A stretch of DNA of 64,000 bases from Tupaia tana. Its lineage: Eukaryota > Chordata > Mammalia > Scandentia > Tupaiidae. Of the stretch, positions 53,770 to 64,000 are shown piece after piece; within the stretch, counting starts at the first letter, position 1; each line of letters opens with the position of its first letter. The stretch is from NCBI GenBank assembly GCA_026018925.1, contig JAKSZU010000009.1:79513090-79577089 (forward strand), given 5' to 3'. The notes under the pieces are model-generated. The model had not been told where the DNA came from. It made no database searches and saw only the letters and a list, made by a program, of their open reading frames with translations. A program made the translations under genes and the position numbers.

Positions 53770-54774
53770 GTGAATCAAATCTGCAATGAAGGGGGCAAAA
53801 TAACAACAGACATCGTAGAAACACAAAACATTATTAAAGGATACTATGAACATCTGTATACCAAGAAACAAGATAATCTGGATGAGATGGACAAATTCCT
53901 GGAGACGTATAATCTACCTAGATTGAGCCAGGAGGATATAGAGAGTCTGAATAGGTCCATAACAAGCCAGGAGATCAAATCAGTTATAAATAACCTCCCA
54001 ACAAAGAAAAGCCCTGGCCCTGATGGATTCACCTCTGAATTCTACAAAACTTTCAAAGAAGAATTAACCCCCATTCTGGTCAAGTTATTTCTAAAGATCC
54101 AAAAGGGTGACTCTCTCCCTAATTCATTCTATGAAGCCTCTATCACCCTTATCCTTAAAATAGATAAGGACAGGACCATGAAGGAAAACTATAGACCAAT
54201 ATCTCTGATGAATATAGACACAAAGATTCTCAACAAGATACTAGCAAATCATCTACAACAACTTATAAAAAAGATCATGCACCATGATCAGGTAGGCTTT
54301 ATCCCAGGAATGCAAGGTTGGTTCAACATACGCAAAACCATAAATGTAATACACCATATTAATAGGAAGAAAGATAAGAACCATATGGTCATATCAATTG
54401 ATGCAGAAAAAGCATTTGATATGATACAACATCCCTTCATGATCAAGACTCTGAGCAAAATCAGCCTAGAAGGGTCATTTCTGAACACAATAAAAGCTAT
54501 CTATGAGAAACCCATAGCGAACATCATCCTCAATGGAGAAAAGCTGAAAACTTTTCCACTAAAAATGGGTACAAGACAAGGATGTCCACTTTCTCCACTC
54601 CTTTTCAATATAATACTGGATGTCCTGGCCATTGCAATCAGAAAAGAGGAAAAAATAAAAGGCATTCAAATAGAAAAAGAAGAGGTGAAATTCTCTCTAT
54701 TTGCAGATGACATGATTTTATACATAGAAGACCCAATGGTTTCCATAAAAAAAGATTCTGGAAGTAATACATGA
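53770..54774 (+). pseudogene. L1 ORF2 reverse-transcriptase domain
   Basis: 334 open codons follow a frameshift. They include [43 protein letters not shown] (motif A), [14 protein letters not shown] (motif B) and FADDM (motif C, catalytic Asp pair, with F in place of the usual Y). The frame is ended by a SINE at 54783, after which ORF2 resumes. Confidence 0.94.
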
Positions 54775-54782
54775 ATACAGTG

Positions 54783-54955
54783 GGAACCAGCAGGTGGCAT
54801 GGTGGTTGAGATGCTGGACATTCCCACATGGCCAACTATGGTTCGAGTGCCTGACCTGGTGACTTGCTTTCTCACTTTCCTACTCTCTCTCACTCTCTCT
54901 CTGGTCAAATTCAAATAAGTGAATGAATAAATAAAATTAAATAATTCTTAAAAAA
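54783..54955 (+). mobile_element. SINE family 2 inserted in L1 ORF2
   Basis: 'gaaccagcaggtggcatggt' head, B-box 'tggttcgagtgcctgacctg', short CT arm, 'ctctggtcaaattcaaataa' end. Target duplication CATGAATACAGT lies at about 54770-54781 and 54958-54969. Confidence 0.93.
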
Positions 54956-54957
54956 TT

Positions 54958-56600
54958 CATGAATACAGTAAAGTTGCAGGATACAAAATTAATATACAGA
55001 AATCTATAGCATTTCTGTATACGAACAACAGGCAGACTGAGATAGAACTGAAAAAAGTTGTTCCATTTACCATAGCCACAAAAAGTATAAGATACTTAGG
55101 GGTAAATCTAAGCAAAGAAGTTAAAGACTTCCACAAGGAAAACCATGAGAAGATAAAAAAAGAAATTGAAAATGACACAAAAAATTAGAAGGACATCCCA
55201 TGTTCCTGGATTGGAAGAATTAATATAATCAAAATGGCAATTTTACCCAAATTAATCTACCTATTTAATGCAATGCCAATCAAAGTACCAGACACATTCT
55301 TCACAGATCTAGGAAAGACAATCATAAAGTTTGTCTGGAATCATAAGAGACCCCGTATTGCCAAAGCAGTTCTGCACAAGAAGAGTGGAGTGGGCAGCAT
55401 CTCACTCCCTGGCCCAAAAATATACTACAAAGCTGTGGTGATCAAAACAGCATGGTACTGGCACAGGAAGAGAGAGGTGGACCAATGGAACAGAATAGAG
55501 TCCCCAGAAATAAATTCCCAAACATACAGTCAACTGATTTTTGACAAGAGGTACCAGTCAATCCAGTGGGAAAAGGAAAACCTCTTCAGGAAATGGTGCT
55601 GGCAAAACTGAATCTCCACTTGCAGAAAGATGAATCTGAACCCCTACCTCTCACCTCTGACAAAAATAAAGTCAAGGTGGATCAAAGATCTAAATCTAAG
55701 ACCTCAAACTAAAAAACTGCTCCTGGAAAACACCGGGAAAACTCTGGGAGACATTGGGGTAGGGAAAGACTTCTTAAATAAGACTCCCAATGCACAGTCA
55801 ATAATCTCCAAAATAGACAAGTGGGATTACCTCAGACCAAGAAGTTTCTGCATGGCAAAAGACACAGTGATTAGTGTGAACAGACAGCCCTCAGAATGGG
55901 AAAATATTTTTGTAAACTATGCATCAGATAAGGGACTGATAACCAGAATACACAAGGAACTCAAGCAGATGTTCCAGAGAAAGACAGTCAATCCTATTAA
56001 AAGATGGGAGAATGAGTTGGAAAAAAAAAAAAAAAAAAAAACACTCTCTAAAGATGACATGAATAGCTAAAAGGCATATGAAAAATGCTCAACATCCCTC
56101 TTTGTAAGAGAAATGCAGATCAAAACAACGAGATATCACCTAACCCCGTCAGAATGTCTAAGATTTAATAAACAAAAAATGATAAGTGCTGGCAGAGGTG
56201 TGGTGAAAAGGGAACTCTCTTACATTGCTGATAGGAATGTAAATTGGTCCAGCCACTGTGGAGAACAATTTGGAGATTCCTCAAAAATCTACAAATGGAA
56301 CTATCATATGATCCAGCAATCCCACTCCTTGGTATCTACCCGAAGGACAGAGGAATACTTAGTCGGAAAAGTGCTTGCACATTGATGTTTATTGTGGCAC
56401 TATTCACAATTGCTAAGTATGGAAACAACCCAAATGCCCATGAACTGATGAATGGTTAGAAAAACTGTGTCACATATACTCAATGGAATACTATTCATCC
56501 ATTAAAAAAAAAAACAAAACAAACAAACAAAAAAAACCCTGGCTTTTGACAGGAAGTGGATGAATATGGAAGACTTACTACTGAGTGAAGCAAGCCATGC
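54958..56600 (+). pseudogene. L1 ORF2 post-RT and C-terminal region
   Basis: Continues directly from the RT domain. GYKINIQKS is readable near 54975, then the 55234-55611 stretch ([27 protein letters not shown]) and 55630-56070 ([25 protein letters not shown]). A poly-A expansion near 56020-56040 shifts the frame. The cysteine-motif area (about 56170-56260) is degraded. Confidence 0.9.
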
Positions 56601-56956
56601 TATGAATGAGAGGCATTGTATGTCCCCACTTTATATATACCGAGTGTCTGCACTCTATGACTGAAACTAATTGTCTGAAGGAAATAGAAATACAGTATAT
56701 AGATGTAAATACCAGATATAGTGTGTGTGAAAGAGGAGGGTCTGAGGAAGGACATTTGGGGGAGGGACAGGGAGGCAAAGCATTAATGGCACAAAGAGGT
56801 GTGGTATTATCTGTTGAAGATATTTCATAGTTTTATCAACAGTACTAGGGAGAAATGTTCACCTGTTGAAATATCCATTTTGTAAGAGAAATACTAATGT
56901 GATTGAATGTACGGAAGAAAATGAAATGAAAAATAAATAAATAAAAGGAAAAAAAC

Positions 56957-58240
56957 CCCTGTGTATTCACCTTCAAAAAGATAAATTTGAGCCCTGACCT
57001 GTCACCATTAACAAAAATCAACTCAAAGTGGATCAATGATCTAAACCTAAGACCTCAATTTATAAAAACTACTGGCAAAAAACACTGGGGAATCTCTGGA
57101 AGACATTGGGTTAGGCAAACACTTCTTAAGCAAGACCCCCAAAGCACTGGCAATAATCCCAAAAATTGACAGGTGGGATTACATCAGATTAAGAAGTTTC
57201 TGCACAGCAAAGGACACAGTAATAAATGTCACTTGATAACCCTCAGAATGGGAGATAATTTTTGTAAGCTATGTCTCAGATAAGAGACTGATAACCAGAA
57301 TACAGGAACTCAAGAAACTTACCTGGAAGGAAATCATTAACACAATTAAAAGATGGGAATATGAGCTGAATAAACAACTCTCTAAGGAAGACATATGAAC
57401 ATATGCCATATCAAAACTCATTGTAATTTTGATCTGCATAACAGTGAGTTATCACCTAACCCCAGTTAAAATAGCAAAAATTAAAAAAAAAATGATAAAT
57501 GTTGTTGGGAATGTGGTGAAAGTGATACTCTCCTTCATTGTTGGTGGGAATGTAAATTGGTCCAGTCACTGTGGAGAACTATATAGGGGTTCCTCAAAGA
57601 CCATCAAATAGAACAACCATATGATCCAGCAATTCCACTCTTGGGTATCTACCCAAAAGACAGGAGAATACTCAGTGGGAAAAGTGCTTGCATAACTATG
57701 TTTATTGCAGCATTATTTATGATTACTAAGACATGGAACCCATCTAAATGTCCAGAAACAGATGAATGGATTTTAAAAGTGTGGTGCATATACTCCATAG
57801 ATTACTATTCAGCCATAAAAAACAACAAGACCCTGGCATTTGATAGAAAGAGAATGAACATGAAAGATATATTGCTGAATGAAGCAATTCAGGCTATGAA
57901 ACAGAGACATTGTATGTCTCCACTTAACATATACCAACTGTCTACGCTCTATGGTAGAGACAGAAAGATTGGAGAACATAAAAGCATTGAAATTTTAATG
58001 GACACTGGGGACAAAGTGGGAAGATAGTGGGAGAGGGGAAGAGCACAGAAAGGGAAATTTGGGGAAAAATGGAGAAGACATTTGTGGGACACAGATATAG
58101 TTTGTTGCCTGTTGATGTGTACAACATTCTCAACTAGCCTGTGTGTGCCATATATTATGTTGGATAAAATCACTTTACAATATAAATGATATATAGCAAT
58201 TGAATGTGTAAATAATAATAATTAATAGTAGTAATAAAAT
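56957..58240 (+). mobile_element. Older L1 3' end (ORF2 C-terminus and 3'UTR)
   Basis: Parallel to 55620-56950 but more diverged: 'tcaactcaaagtggatcaat', 'ctcagaatgggagataattt', a 128-codon open stretch at 57641-58027 ([16 protein letters not shown], ..CPETDEWILKVWCIYS), and the 3'UTR ending in 'gtaataaaat'. It lies immediately behind the previous L1 tail in the same orientation. Confidence 0.88.
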
Positions 58241-58646
58241 ACTTATAGGTCAAATGATTGACAGGGATAGGGTGACTTGAAGAAATCTCAAATAGTTAAT
58301 ATTTTGTTATAATCGCTGAGCTTTTTACCAAATATGAACTCTATTGGAAAGTAAGAAATAATGACTATGACTGAATTTGTCATCTTTTGCCTGTATCCTT
58401 TATAGATATTTTCTGTTCAAGCCACACAGAGAAGCAACATGATGCCCTGGAGGATGAGATGCTATGTGGAGAGAGATGCCAAAGACTACTAAGTCACCAG
58501 GCATTTGGATTCCTGTGTCATCTTGGAGTTGATTCTTCATTCATAAGCACCACAGCTGATTAGATCAAGACAAAACTCTCAGATAGATCTTTCCCTAATT
58601 TCTAACCCACAAAATCACAAATGAAATAAAATGGTTGTTTTAAACC
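58241..58646. other. Unassigned DNA
   Basis: No repeat or gene recognised. Confidence 0.5.
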
Positions 58647-58794
58647 AAAGGTCATCAAACTATGGTTCAAGGACCCAGTGCGGCCTACAGCCTGATTTTG
58701 GAAGTAAAATTTATTGGAACATGACCATTTAAAATATATTGTCTCTGGCTGACGTTTTACTACAATGGTAGAGTTCAATAGTTATGATAAAGAT
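58647..58794 (+). mobile_element. hAT-Charlie-type DNA transposon, left part
   Basis: 'ggtcatcaaactatggttca', 'gtgcggcctacagcctgatt', 'ttattggaacatgacc' and 'attgtctctggctgacgttt' follow the order of a common non-autonomous mammalian hAT element. The right end is found after the LTR at 59306. Confidence 0.75.
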
Positions 58795-59305
58795 TGAAGG
58801 ACCAGAGTGACTCCATTTTTTTTATGGGGCAACTCCATTTTGTTAAATCCACCTTGCTGAGAATCAGTACCATTTCAAAAAGCTGAGCTGATTATATAAG
58901 AGAAGGTCATAAGACCATCACCCCACCAGGGCTGGCCAATGATAAAAAACAAAGAAAACTGCCAGAGACCTGAAGTAACTTTCTTGCCCAACTTAAACAG
59001 TCTGACAACCAATCAGTAAAAGACAACTATGCTTTTTGAAATCTACAGCCACTGTATAGCCGCCTGAGTGCATTCCTAAGCACCCCTCGACCTTCCCCCT
59101 AACAGCCAAATAAAAACCCAGCCCATCTAACAGCTAGGCTCTGGACTCTGATCCGCTGTGTCAGTGATGGCTCTCAACTCAGATCCACTGTGTCAGTGAT
59201 GATTGAGAGTCCTGGCTGAAGCCCAAATTAAAACGATCCTTGTGTGCTTGCATTGGAATCGGCTCCTTGGTGGTCTTTTGGGAATTTGGCTACCAGGGCA
59301 CAACA
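58795..59305 (+). repeat. Solo LTR inside the hAT element
   Basis: TGAAGGACCAGAGTGACTCC...GGGCACAACA, with the hAT continuing on both sides. 'gat' lies on both flanks (AGAT before, GATC after), so a duplication of 3-4 bp is possible. Polyadenylation signal 'ccaaataaaaaccc' lies at about 59105. Two copies of 'tgtgtcagtgatg' follow in R/U5 (about 59157 and 59189). Confidence 0.8.
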
Positions 59306-59375
59306 GATCATGTAACATACAAATTTTAAATATATTTACTATCTGGCCTTATGGGAAAAAAAAATCTGTTAGCCT
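59306..59375 (+). mobile_element. hAT-Charlie-type DNA transposon, right part
   Basis: 'aaatatatttactatctggc' then 'aaaaaatctgttagcc', the end expected after the left part. It confirms that the LTR is an insertion. Confidence 0.75.
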
Positions 59376-59616
59376 TTAGATAGTTTTATTTTTGCTATAG
59401 AGTATGTGTACTCCACAGAAAGAGAGAAAGAGAGAGGGGAAAAGTAAGAGATAACCATGGCCACTATGCAATCCCTTGTTCTCCATTTTCCTTTCAGGAT
59501 TGTGGGCATTCATACATATTTGCCCAGTGTGATTTTCAAGCTACCGGGTCTGAAACTTGAACCACAGTCAGTCATGTAGGATCCAGCTGCCCTAACCACC
59601 ATGCACCTGCTGGACC
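59376..59616 (-). mobile_element. SINE family 1, older, with target duplication
   Basis: Reversed; CTGTTAGCCT lies at 59366-59375 and 59617-59626. Substitutions are frequent and the central block is shortened. Confidence 0.88.
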
Positions 59617-59626
59617 CTGTTAGCCT

Positions 59627-60290
59627 CTGTTTTAAGTAACTAAGTTTTTGAAATAGATAACTAAATAGAATTGTTTATAATTCAACATGAATTTGCTACA
59701 TTCGTCTGTACTGTAAAATCTTTGTGTTGAATATTCAGAGATGAATGAGAGATTTTAATATCAAGTAGCTTATAGTCTAGTTGGGGAAAGAAATACATAA
59801 TGCCATGTGAGGATGGGCTATTATATAATTTTAGTGTGTATGTATTGAATACATATTATATGCCCGGTTCTATACTAAGGAGTAAAGATAATAGCAAGAG
59901 TTAGACACAGTACCTATGTCTGACAAGCTCATATCTGTTTTGTTTTTAGAATTATCTTTGGTGTATCTAAATGGAACTCTTCAAGAGGGAGCAGCTTGTG
60001 CCAGTCCAGAAGTTAAGAGTTTTGGATTTGCAATTAAGAAATCAATATGCAATGCACTTATACTTTGAAAAAACCATATTGTGCACTGTTAAGATGAACT
60101 ATAATTACATTTTAAGGAAGGGAACCAAAAACAGTCGGTTTTCCCCCAAGAAAGAGAGGATATTAGAGGTAGTTAAAACCATGGGATTAGGTAATACTCC
60201 TAGAAAAGTCCTTCTGAAAAAAAAAAAAGAAAGAAAGAAATAAGAACAGAATCCTAGGTAATTCTCAATACGTACACACTTGTTTTCAAA
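59627..60290. other. Unassigned DNA with possible L2/MIR-type remnant
   Basis: 59830-59930 ('tgtattgaatacatattata', 'gcccggttctatactaagga', 'gcaagagttagacacagtac') resembles an ancient L2-type tail. The 90-codon open stretch at 59971 has no recognised domain. Confidence 0.4.
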
Positions 60291-60375
60291 GCCAGTAGGG
60301 CCAGTCCTTGAATCACACAGTCAGCCAGGTGAGATGTGAGATCCAGTCACCTTAATCATCATGCCACTAGCTGAT
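60291..60375 (-). mobile_element. Partial tRNA-derived SINE
   Basis: Only the reversed tRNA-like head is visible ('tcacacagtcagccaggtga', 'ccttaatcatcatgccacta'), immediately before another SINE. Confidence 0.5.
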
Positions 60376-60379
60376 CTGA

Positions 60380-60645
60380 ATTTTTTGGGGGGGAGGTTTT
60401 TGCCTTGGGCATGTGCACTTCCTGGAAAGAGAGACAGAGACAGTGAGAGGGAAAGTGAGAAATCTTCCCCTGGGGGGGATGGCCATGATGCAATCCCTTC
60501 TCCTCCATTCTCCCCTCAGGATCTTGGGCACACACACATACGTGCCTGGTATGACTTTCAAGCCACCTGGTCTGGGACCTGAATGACAGTCAGCCACGTG
60601 AGAGTCCAGCAGCATCTTCACTAAGCCATCTACTAGTTTCTGGTC
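60380..60645 (-). mobile_element. SINE family 1, older copy
   Basis: Reversed: 'gaggtttttgccttgggcat', 'gaaatcttcccctggggggg', 'cttgggcacacacacatacg', 'catctactagtttctggtct'. Partial CpG loss. Confidence 0.85.
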
Positions 60646-61111
60646 TGAACACCTTTTATTTTTCACCAGAACACCAGAACATCACATTAAGTTTAATTTA
60701 GACATAACAGCAATGTTAAAATTGACAAGATTAAATCTTAACTCCATCAAGTATACTTAGCCATTTGACTATTCTCAAAGTTATTCCCTCTAAAAAAATG
60801 AGGGAACTTTTCTACCACAGTTTCCCAATAGTTCTCTTTTTGGAGGATTTTCAACTGATGCTGCTCTGAATCTATTTCACAATTTCTTTCCCAAAGTAAA
60901 AACTAATCTGGACAAATTATAAATTCCATACATTTCTCCACAGGTTATTCTTCTTTTCTTTTTTTTTTGTGAATCTAAATGCAAATACCATATGGTATAA
61001 TTTTAACCTAACTTGTCCCACAGTAAAAACTACCTGTCATGAAAAATATGATGAATATATCCTGTGATCTTTAAGTTAATATAATTATTGTTTTACTTCT
61101 AAGATAATTTT
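60646..61111. other. Unassigned AT-rich DNA
   Basis: No gene or recognised repeat. Confidence 0.5.
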
Positions 61112-61368
61112 TGGGGGGGAGAGGTTTTTGCGATAGGGCGCGTGCACTCGACAGACAGACAGAGAGAGACAGAGAGACAGAAAGTGAGAAATCACCCCCT
61201 GGGGGGATGGCCATGCCACAATCCCTTCTCCTCCGTTCTCCTCTCAGGATCTTGGGCACGCACGCACACGCGCCCGGCGTGAGTTTTAAGCCACCAGGTC
61301 CGGGACGTGAATCACAGTCGACTACATGGGAGCCCAGCAACATAACCCTTATGCTAACTGCTGGTCCC
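61112..61368 (-). mobile_element. SINE family 1, young
   Basis: Reversed full-length, CpG-rich. 'gataattttt' before and 'aataattttt' after suggest a short target duplication. Confidence 0.93.
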
Positions 61369-61918
61369 TCAAAAATAATTTTTAACATGTATCAAAATAA
61401 GCAATGCAACATGGGTCATTACTTCAGTCTTTACTGACTCAGACATTAACTGGCCTCAACTCTTTTTATGGTTAAGTTTTATTCTGATCATGATTGGGGG
61501 CCAATGAATTGTTTTAATCAGGTATGTAACATTAAGTGCTTGATATTTTAGAAAGATAACTATGGTAAATAACATACTGAATGGTTTGGAAGATGATGAG
61601 ACCAGATACAGGAGTAGATGTTAGGAAGCTATCGTACTAATCCCAGAGACAGATGTTGAGGCCATGAACTGATACAATGAAAATCGAGAAAAGGAGATGG
61701 ATATGAAGCAAGGATAGGTGATGAAATTGCTAATATTAGTGATATGCTGGATGTAGAAGTGAGGGAAAATTATTGAGTACAATTCCCAGGTTTCTAATAT
61801 GAACAGCATGGAGCTACTGTTAGTTGCTATAGGGAATAAAAGAACAGTAGTCTTAGACTGAGAAAATATGAAGTAATGAGTACAATTCTGGACAGTTTGT
61901 GTTGGAGTATGGGTTTAT
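61369..61918. other. Unassigned DNA, possibly ancient LINE
   Basis: 61580-61880 has purine-rich blocks ('gaggccatgaactgatac', 'ggagatggatatgaagc') loosely like an old interspersed repeat. I cannot name it. Confidence 0.35.
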
Positions 61919-61933
61919 AAACATTGCATTATG

Positions 61934-62184
61934 CTGTTTTTTTTTTTTTTTGAGAGTTTTTTTTTTCTGTAGGGCACGTATGCTCACCAGAAAGACAGAG
62001 AGAGACCGAGAGACAGAAAGCAAGGAATTATCCCTTGGGGAGATGGCCATGCCACAATCCATTCTCCTACATTCTCCTCTCAGGATCTTGGGTGTGCATG
62101 CACACGCACCCGGTGTGAGTTTAAGCCACCAGGTTGACTACATGGGAGTCCAGCGATGTAGTCATTATGTCACCTGCTGGTCCC
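61934..62184 (-). mobile_element. SINE family 1 with 15-bp target duplication
   Basis: Reversed; AAACATTGCATTATG (61919-61933) and AAACATTGTATTATG (62185-62199). Confidence 0.93.
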
Positions 62185-62222
62185 AAACATTGTATTATGT
62201 TTTAAGAAATAAATTATATCAG

Positions 62223-62455
62223 GGCCAGGTGGTGATGCAGTGGTAAAACCAAAGTCTGAGACTGATTCATATGGGAAGGTTTTGAGTTCATGTCTGGAAA
62301 CCTCTTTCAGTACACTGAGTAGACATGCGCTCATGATCTCAGGATGGCTGAAACAGGGTGGATTGTGGCTATGTCACGACCCTGTTAGGGGTACTGTCTC
62401 TCTATCTGTCTCTATCTTGCTCACTCATGGAAAAAATAAATAAACTTAAAGAAAG
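62223..62455 (+). mobile_element. tRNA-derived SINE of a third type
   Basis: 'gggccaggtggtgatgcagt' head (A box TGATGCAGTGG), a B-box-like 'ggttttgagttcatgtc', a distinct middle, a CT-rich arm, 'cactcatggaaaaaataaat' end and an A-rich tail. It differs from families 1 and 2 after the head. Confidence 0.7.
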
Positions 62456-62544
62456 AAATCAATTATGACTGTTTTTAAATATAGCTCTCCACATAAATAT
62501 TTCTGACTTAATTCTTATGATACTAGAATGGTTGGTGTATTCAT

Positions 62545-63140
62545 TCTGAGTACCAGAAATCAGGTCTGGGCTACTCACTGCTTTGACTGAGAAAAAAGTT
62601 GGCGAATAAGGAAAGGAATTTATTCAGAGAGGCCAGCACCAGGGAAAGAGCAGACCCATAACCCCATGACCATCTCAGTTTCACCTCCTGAGATGAGATA
62701 CAAAGCTTATGGGGGATGGGAGGTTAATGTGAGGTATATTTTAAAAACAAAGGGCAATTTATTCATTATCTTGGGGCAAGATGAAGAGGAGCCCAAGTCA
62801 TTGCCTTTGGCAGGATCATAGCCAGACCTACAGCTTCAGGGAGTGACTATCACTGCCTTAGGGACAGTTTACATTCTGGGTATGGAGGACAGAGTGGAAT
62901 GGCTGGTTTCCTTTTCTGCAAGGGGATTAAAGATAAGCAAATATTAACAAGGCAGCAGAAGCAAATGGAATCAGTCAAAACAACTCTTAGATCCTGATTC
63001 AGAGGCTTGGTGTGGCTTTATAATGCTTGAACTAATAAAATCTCAGTCAATCATATAGGAATGGGCTGGGGCATCTTTCCCTTTCCTGTCCCCATAGTCA
63101 GGCATATGCAAAGACTCGGAAAGGTTATTGCTAACTTCCA
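62545..63140 (-). repeat. Candidate LTR-like repeat
   Basis: 'gaaaggaatttattcagaga' in reverse gives AATAAA near a U5-like left part. The rest is GC-moderate and non-coding, like the antisense LTRs above. Ends and class are not resolved. Confidence 0.35.
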
Positions 63141-63162
63141 CTTGTTAAGACTTAAGTTCAAT

Positions 63163-63423
63163 CAAGACCAGCAGTTAGCGAAATGGCTATGTCGCTGAAC
63201 TCCCATGTAGCCAACCATGGTTCGAGTCCCAGACCTGGTGGCTTAAACTCACGCCGGCGTGTGTGCGTGCATGCCTAGGATCCCAAGAGGAGAATGGAGG
63301 AGGAGAAGGGATTGTGGCATGGCCATCCCCCCTGGGGGGTGATTTCTCGCTTTCTATCTCTCTGTCTCTCTCTGTCTGTCTGGTGAGTGCACGCGCCCTA
63401 CAGCAAAAACCTCTAAAAAAAAA
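63163..63423 (+). mobile_element. SINE family 1, young
   Basis: Plus copy, intact boxes. The flanks 'gttcaatc' and 'tttcaatc' indicate a short target duplication. Confidence 0.93.
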
Positions 63424-63429
63424 GAATTA

Positions 63430-63765
63430 ATTTCAATCTATTTTGAGAGAAGTTTCTGTAAGACTCATTGTAAGGGAAGTGTAAGATGTTAAAGGCTAAT
63501 TTTCCTAATGTTTAATCTATTAAAATGGACTCTAATTGTAATAGTCACTTGAGCTCGCTTGTGGCTCACTTACACTTATATCTTTTGGAAAATAGTTGAG
63601 TGCCTTAAATTGATTTGGCCCACTCCTCTGTATGTGTCTAGAATCATGTTCACATGGCTGCAAAAACAGCTTAGACTTTGTGTTGAGCTAGAAGAGGTAT
63701 ATGACGGCATGGATTTGCAAACAGTGTTTTGGGTATGCAATAAATATCATATTACTTAATTTTAA
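63430..63765 (+). repeat. Candidate LTR-like sequence
   Basis: 'ttgagctagaagaggtatat' followed by 'gggtatgcaataaatatcat' looks like the R/polyadenylation part of an LTR. The 66-codon open stretch at 63559-63759 is not a convincing gene. Confidence 0.35.
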
Positions 63766-63904
63766 AAATTAAATTAAAGCTGCTTCTGAGGCCCCATCCT
63801 AACTAACTGATGTTTCTATTCTGGTCATTAGGTGTTGCATGTTCCTGTGTATATTTGTATGCAATTGTATATGTGTGCACGTACCCCCTTAGAATCTCAC
63901 AAAA

Positions 63905-64000
63905 TCTGGAGGTTGTTCAATGTTTATTGCAATACTAATCATAATAGCTAAAATAGGGAAATCAACCTAAGTGTCTGTCAATACGTTAATAGATTAAAAA
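63905..64000 (+). mobile_element. Old L1 ORF2 3' fragment, cut by window edge
   Basis: 'ttgttcaatgtttattgcaa', 'atcataatagctaaaatagg' and 'aacctaagtgtctgtcaata' match the order of the L1 ORF2 C-terminal segment seen at 3080-3150. Confidence 0.75.

Larger units (their letters stand above)
51560..56950 (+). mobile_element. Near-full-length L1 with long readable ORF1 and ORF2
   Basis: Complete from an ORF1 start (about 51629) through ORF1 (to 52556), a short spacer, ORF2 (52601 to about 56600), 3'UTR and A-rich tail at about 56945. It is the best-preserved L1 here: few stops per kb, with endonuclease and reverse-transcriptase motifs readable. The 5'UTR in front belongs to, or is shared with, the L1 segment at 50221. 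It is not active, because of frameshifts, stops and a SINE in ORF2. Confidence 0.9.

Noticed and set aside
52601..54774. The two longest open frames (331 and 334 codons) as host genes
   Set aside because: They contain the L1 endonuclease and reverse-transcriptase motif sets in order and lie between ORF1 and an L1 3'UTR with an A tail.

Overview
The window is non-coding DNA from a placental mammal. I found no intact host protein gene, rRNA, tRNA or CRISPR array. Eutherian origin is shown by layers of LINE-1 (L1), MIR fragments, a MaLR LTR, hAT-Charlie and mariner DNA transposons, several endogenous retrovirus (ERV) families, and a processed copy of the host gene RFC3. The dominant short element is a young, CpG-rich tRNA-derived SINE of about 260 bp (A box TAGCRTAATGG, B box GGTTCGAGTCC) ending in a CT-rich block and 'gcaaaaacctctcc'. 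I do not recognise it as a primate, rodent, carnivore, bat or ruminant SINE. A colugo (Dermoptera) is only a low-confidence guess.

Layout. 1-5740: SINEs and an old minus-strand L1 (ORF2 3' part, then ORF1, then 5'UTR), with a younger plus-strand L1 tail nested at 2473-3639. 5741-27358: one tandem array of about 31 monomers of roughly 240 bp, abutting the 5'UTR of that minus-strand L1 and reading in its direction, so it may be an expanded L1 promoter array. The array is split by a provirus (6360-18303: LTRs of 555 and 553 bp, candidate primer-binding site and polypurine tract, 4-bp target duplication) and by three other LTRs (18897-19343, 22870-23705, 26754-27306). Inside the provirus lie an ORF1-only 'half-L1', a solo LTR in that ORF1, SINEs and a decayed env remnant. 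27370-34010: ancient L1M-like DNA with younger 5'-truncated L1 tails. 35859-37090: a full-length RFC3 processed pseudogene with 16-bp target duplications. 39683-39761: a 79-bp mariner MITE. 41075-42247: ERV remnant. 44242-46238: MaLR LTR, two tandem SINEs, MIR, and an ERVK-type solo LTR with a 6-bp duplication. 47030-58240: three plus-strand L1s head to tail, including one (51560-56950) with long, readable endonuclease and reverse-transcriptase domains. 58647-64000: a hAT element split by a solo LTR, more SINEs and LTR-like DNA.

Nothing here works as an operon or pathway. The window records nested retrotransposition, and target-site duplications allow many insertions to be ordered. The most unusual object is the L1-linked monomer array that has taken at least four retroviral insertions. 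Boundaries marked by duplications are exact as read; other repeat boundaries are by eye and may be off by 10-50 bp.
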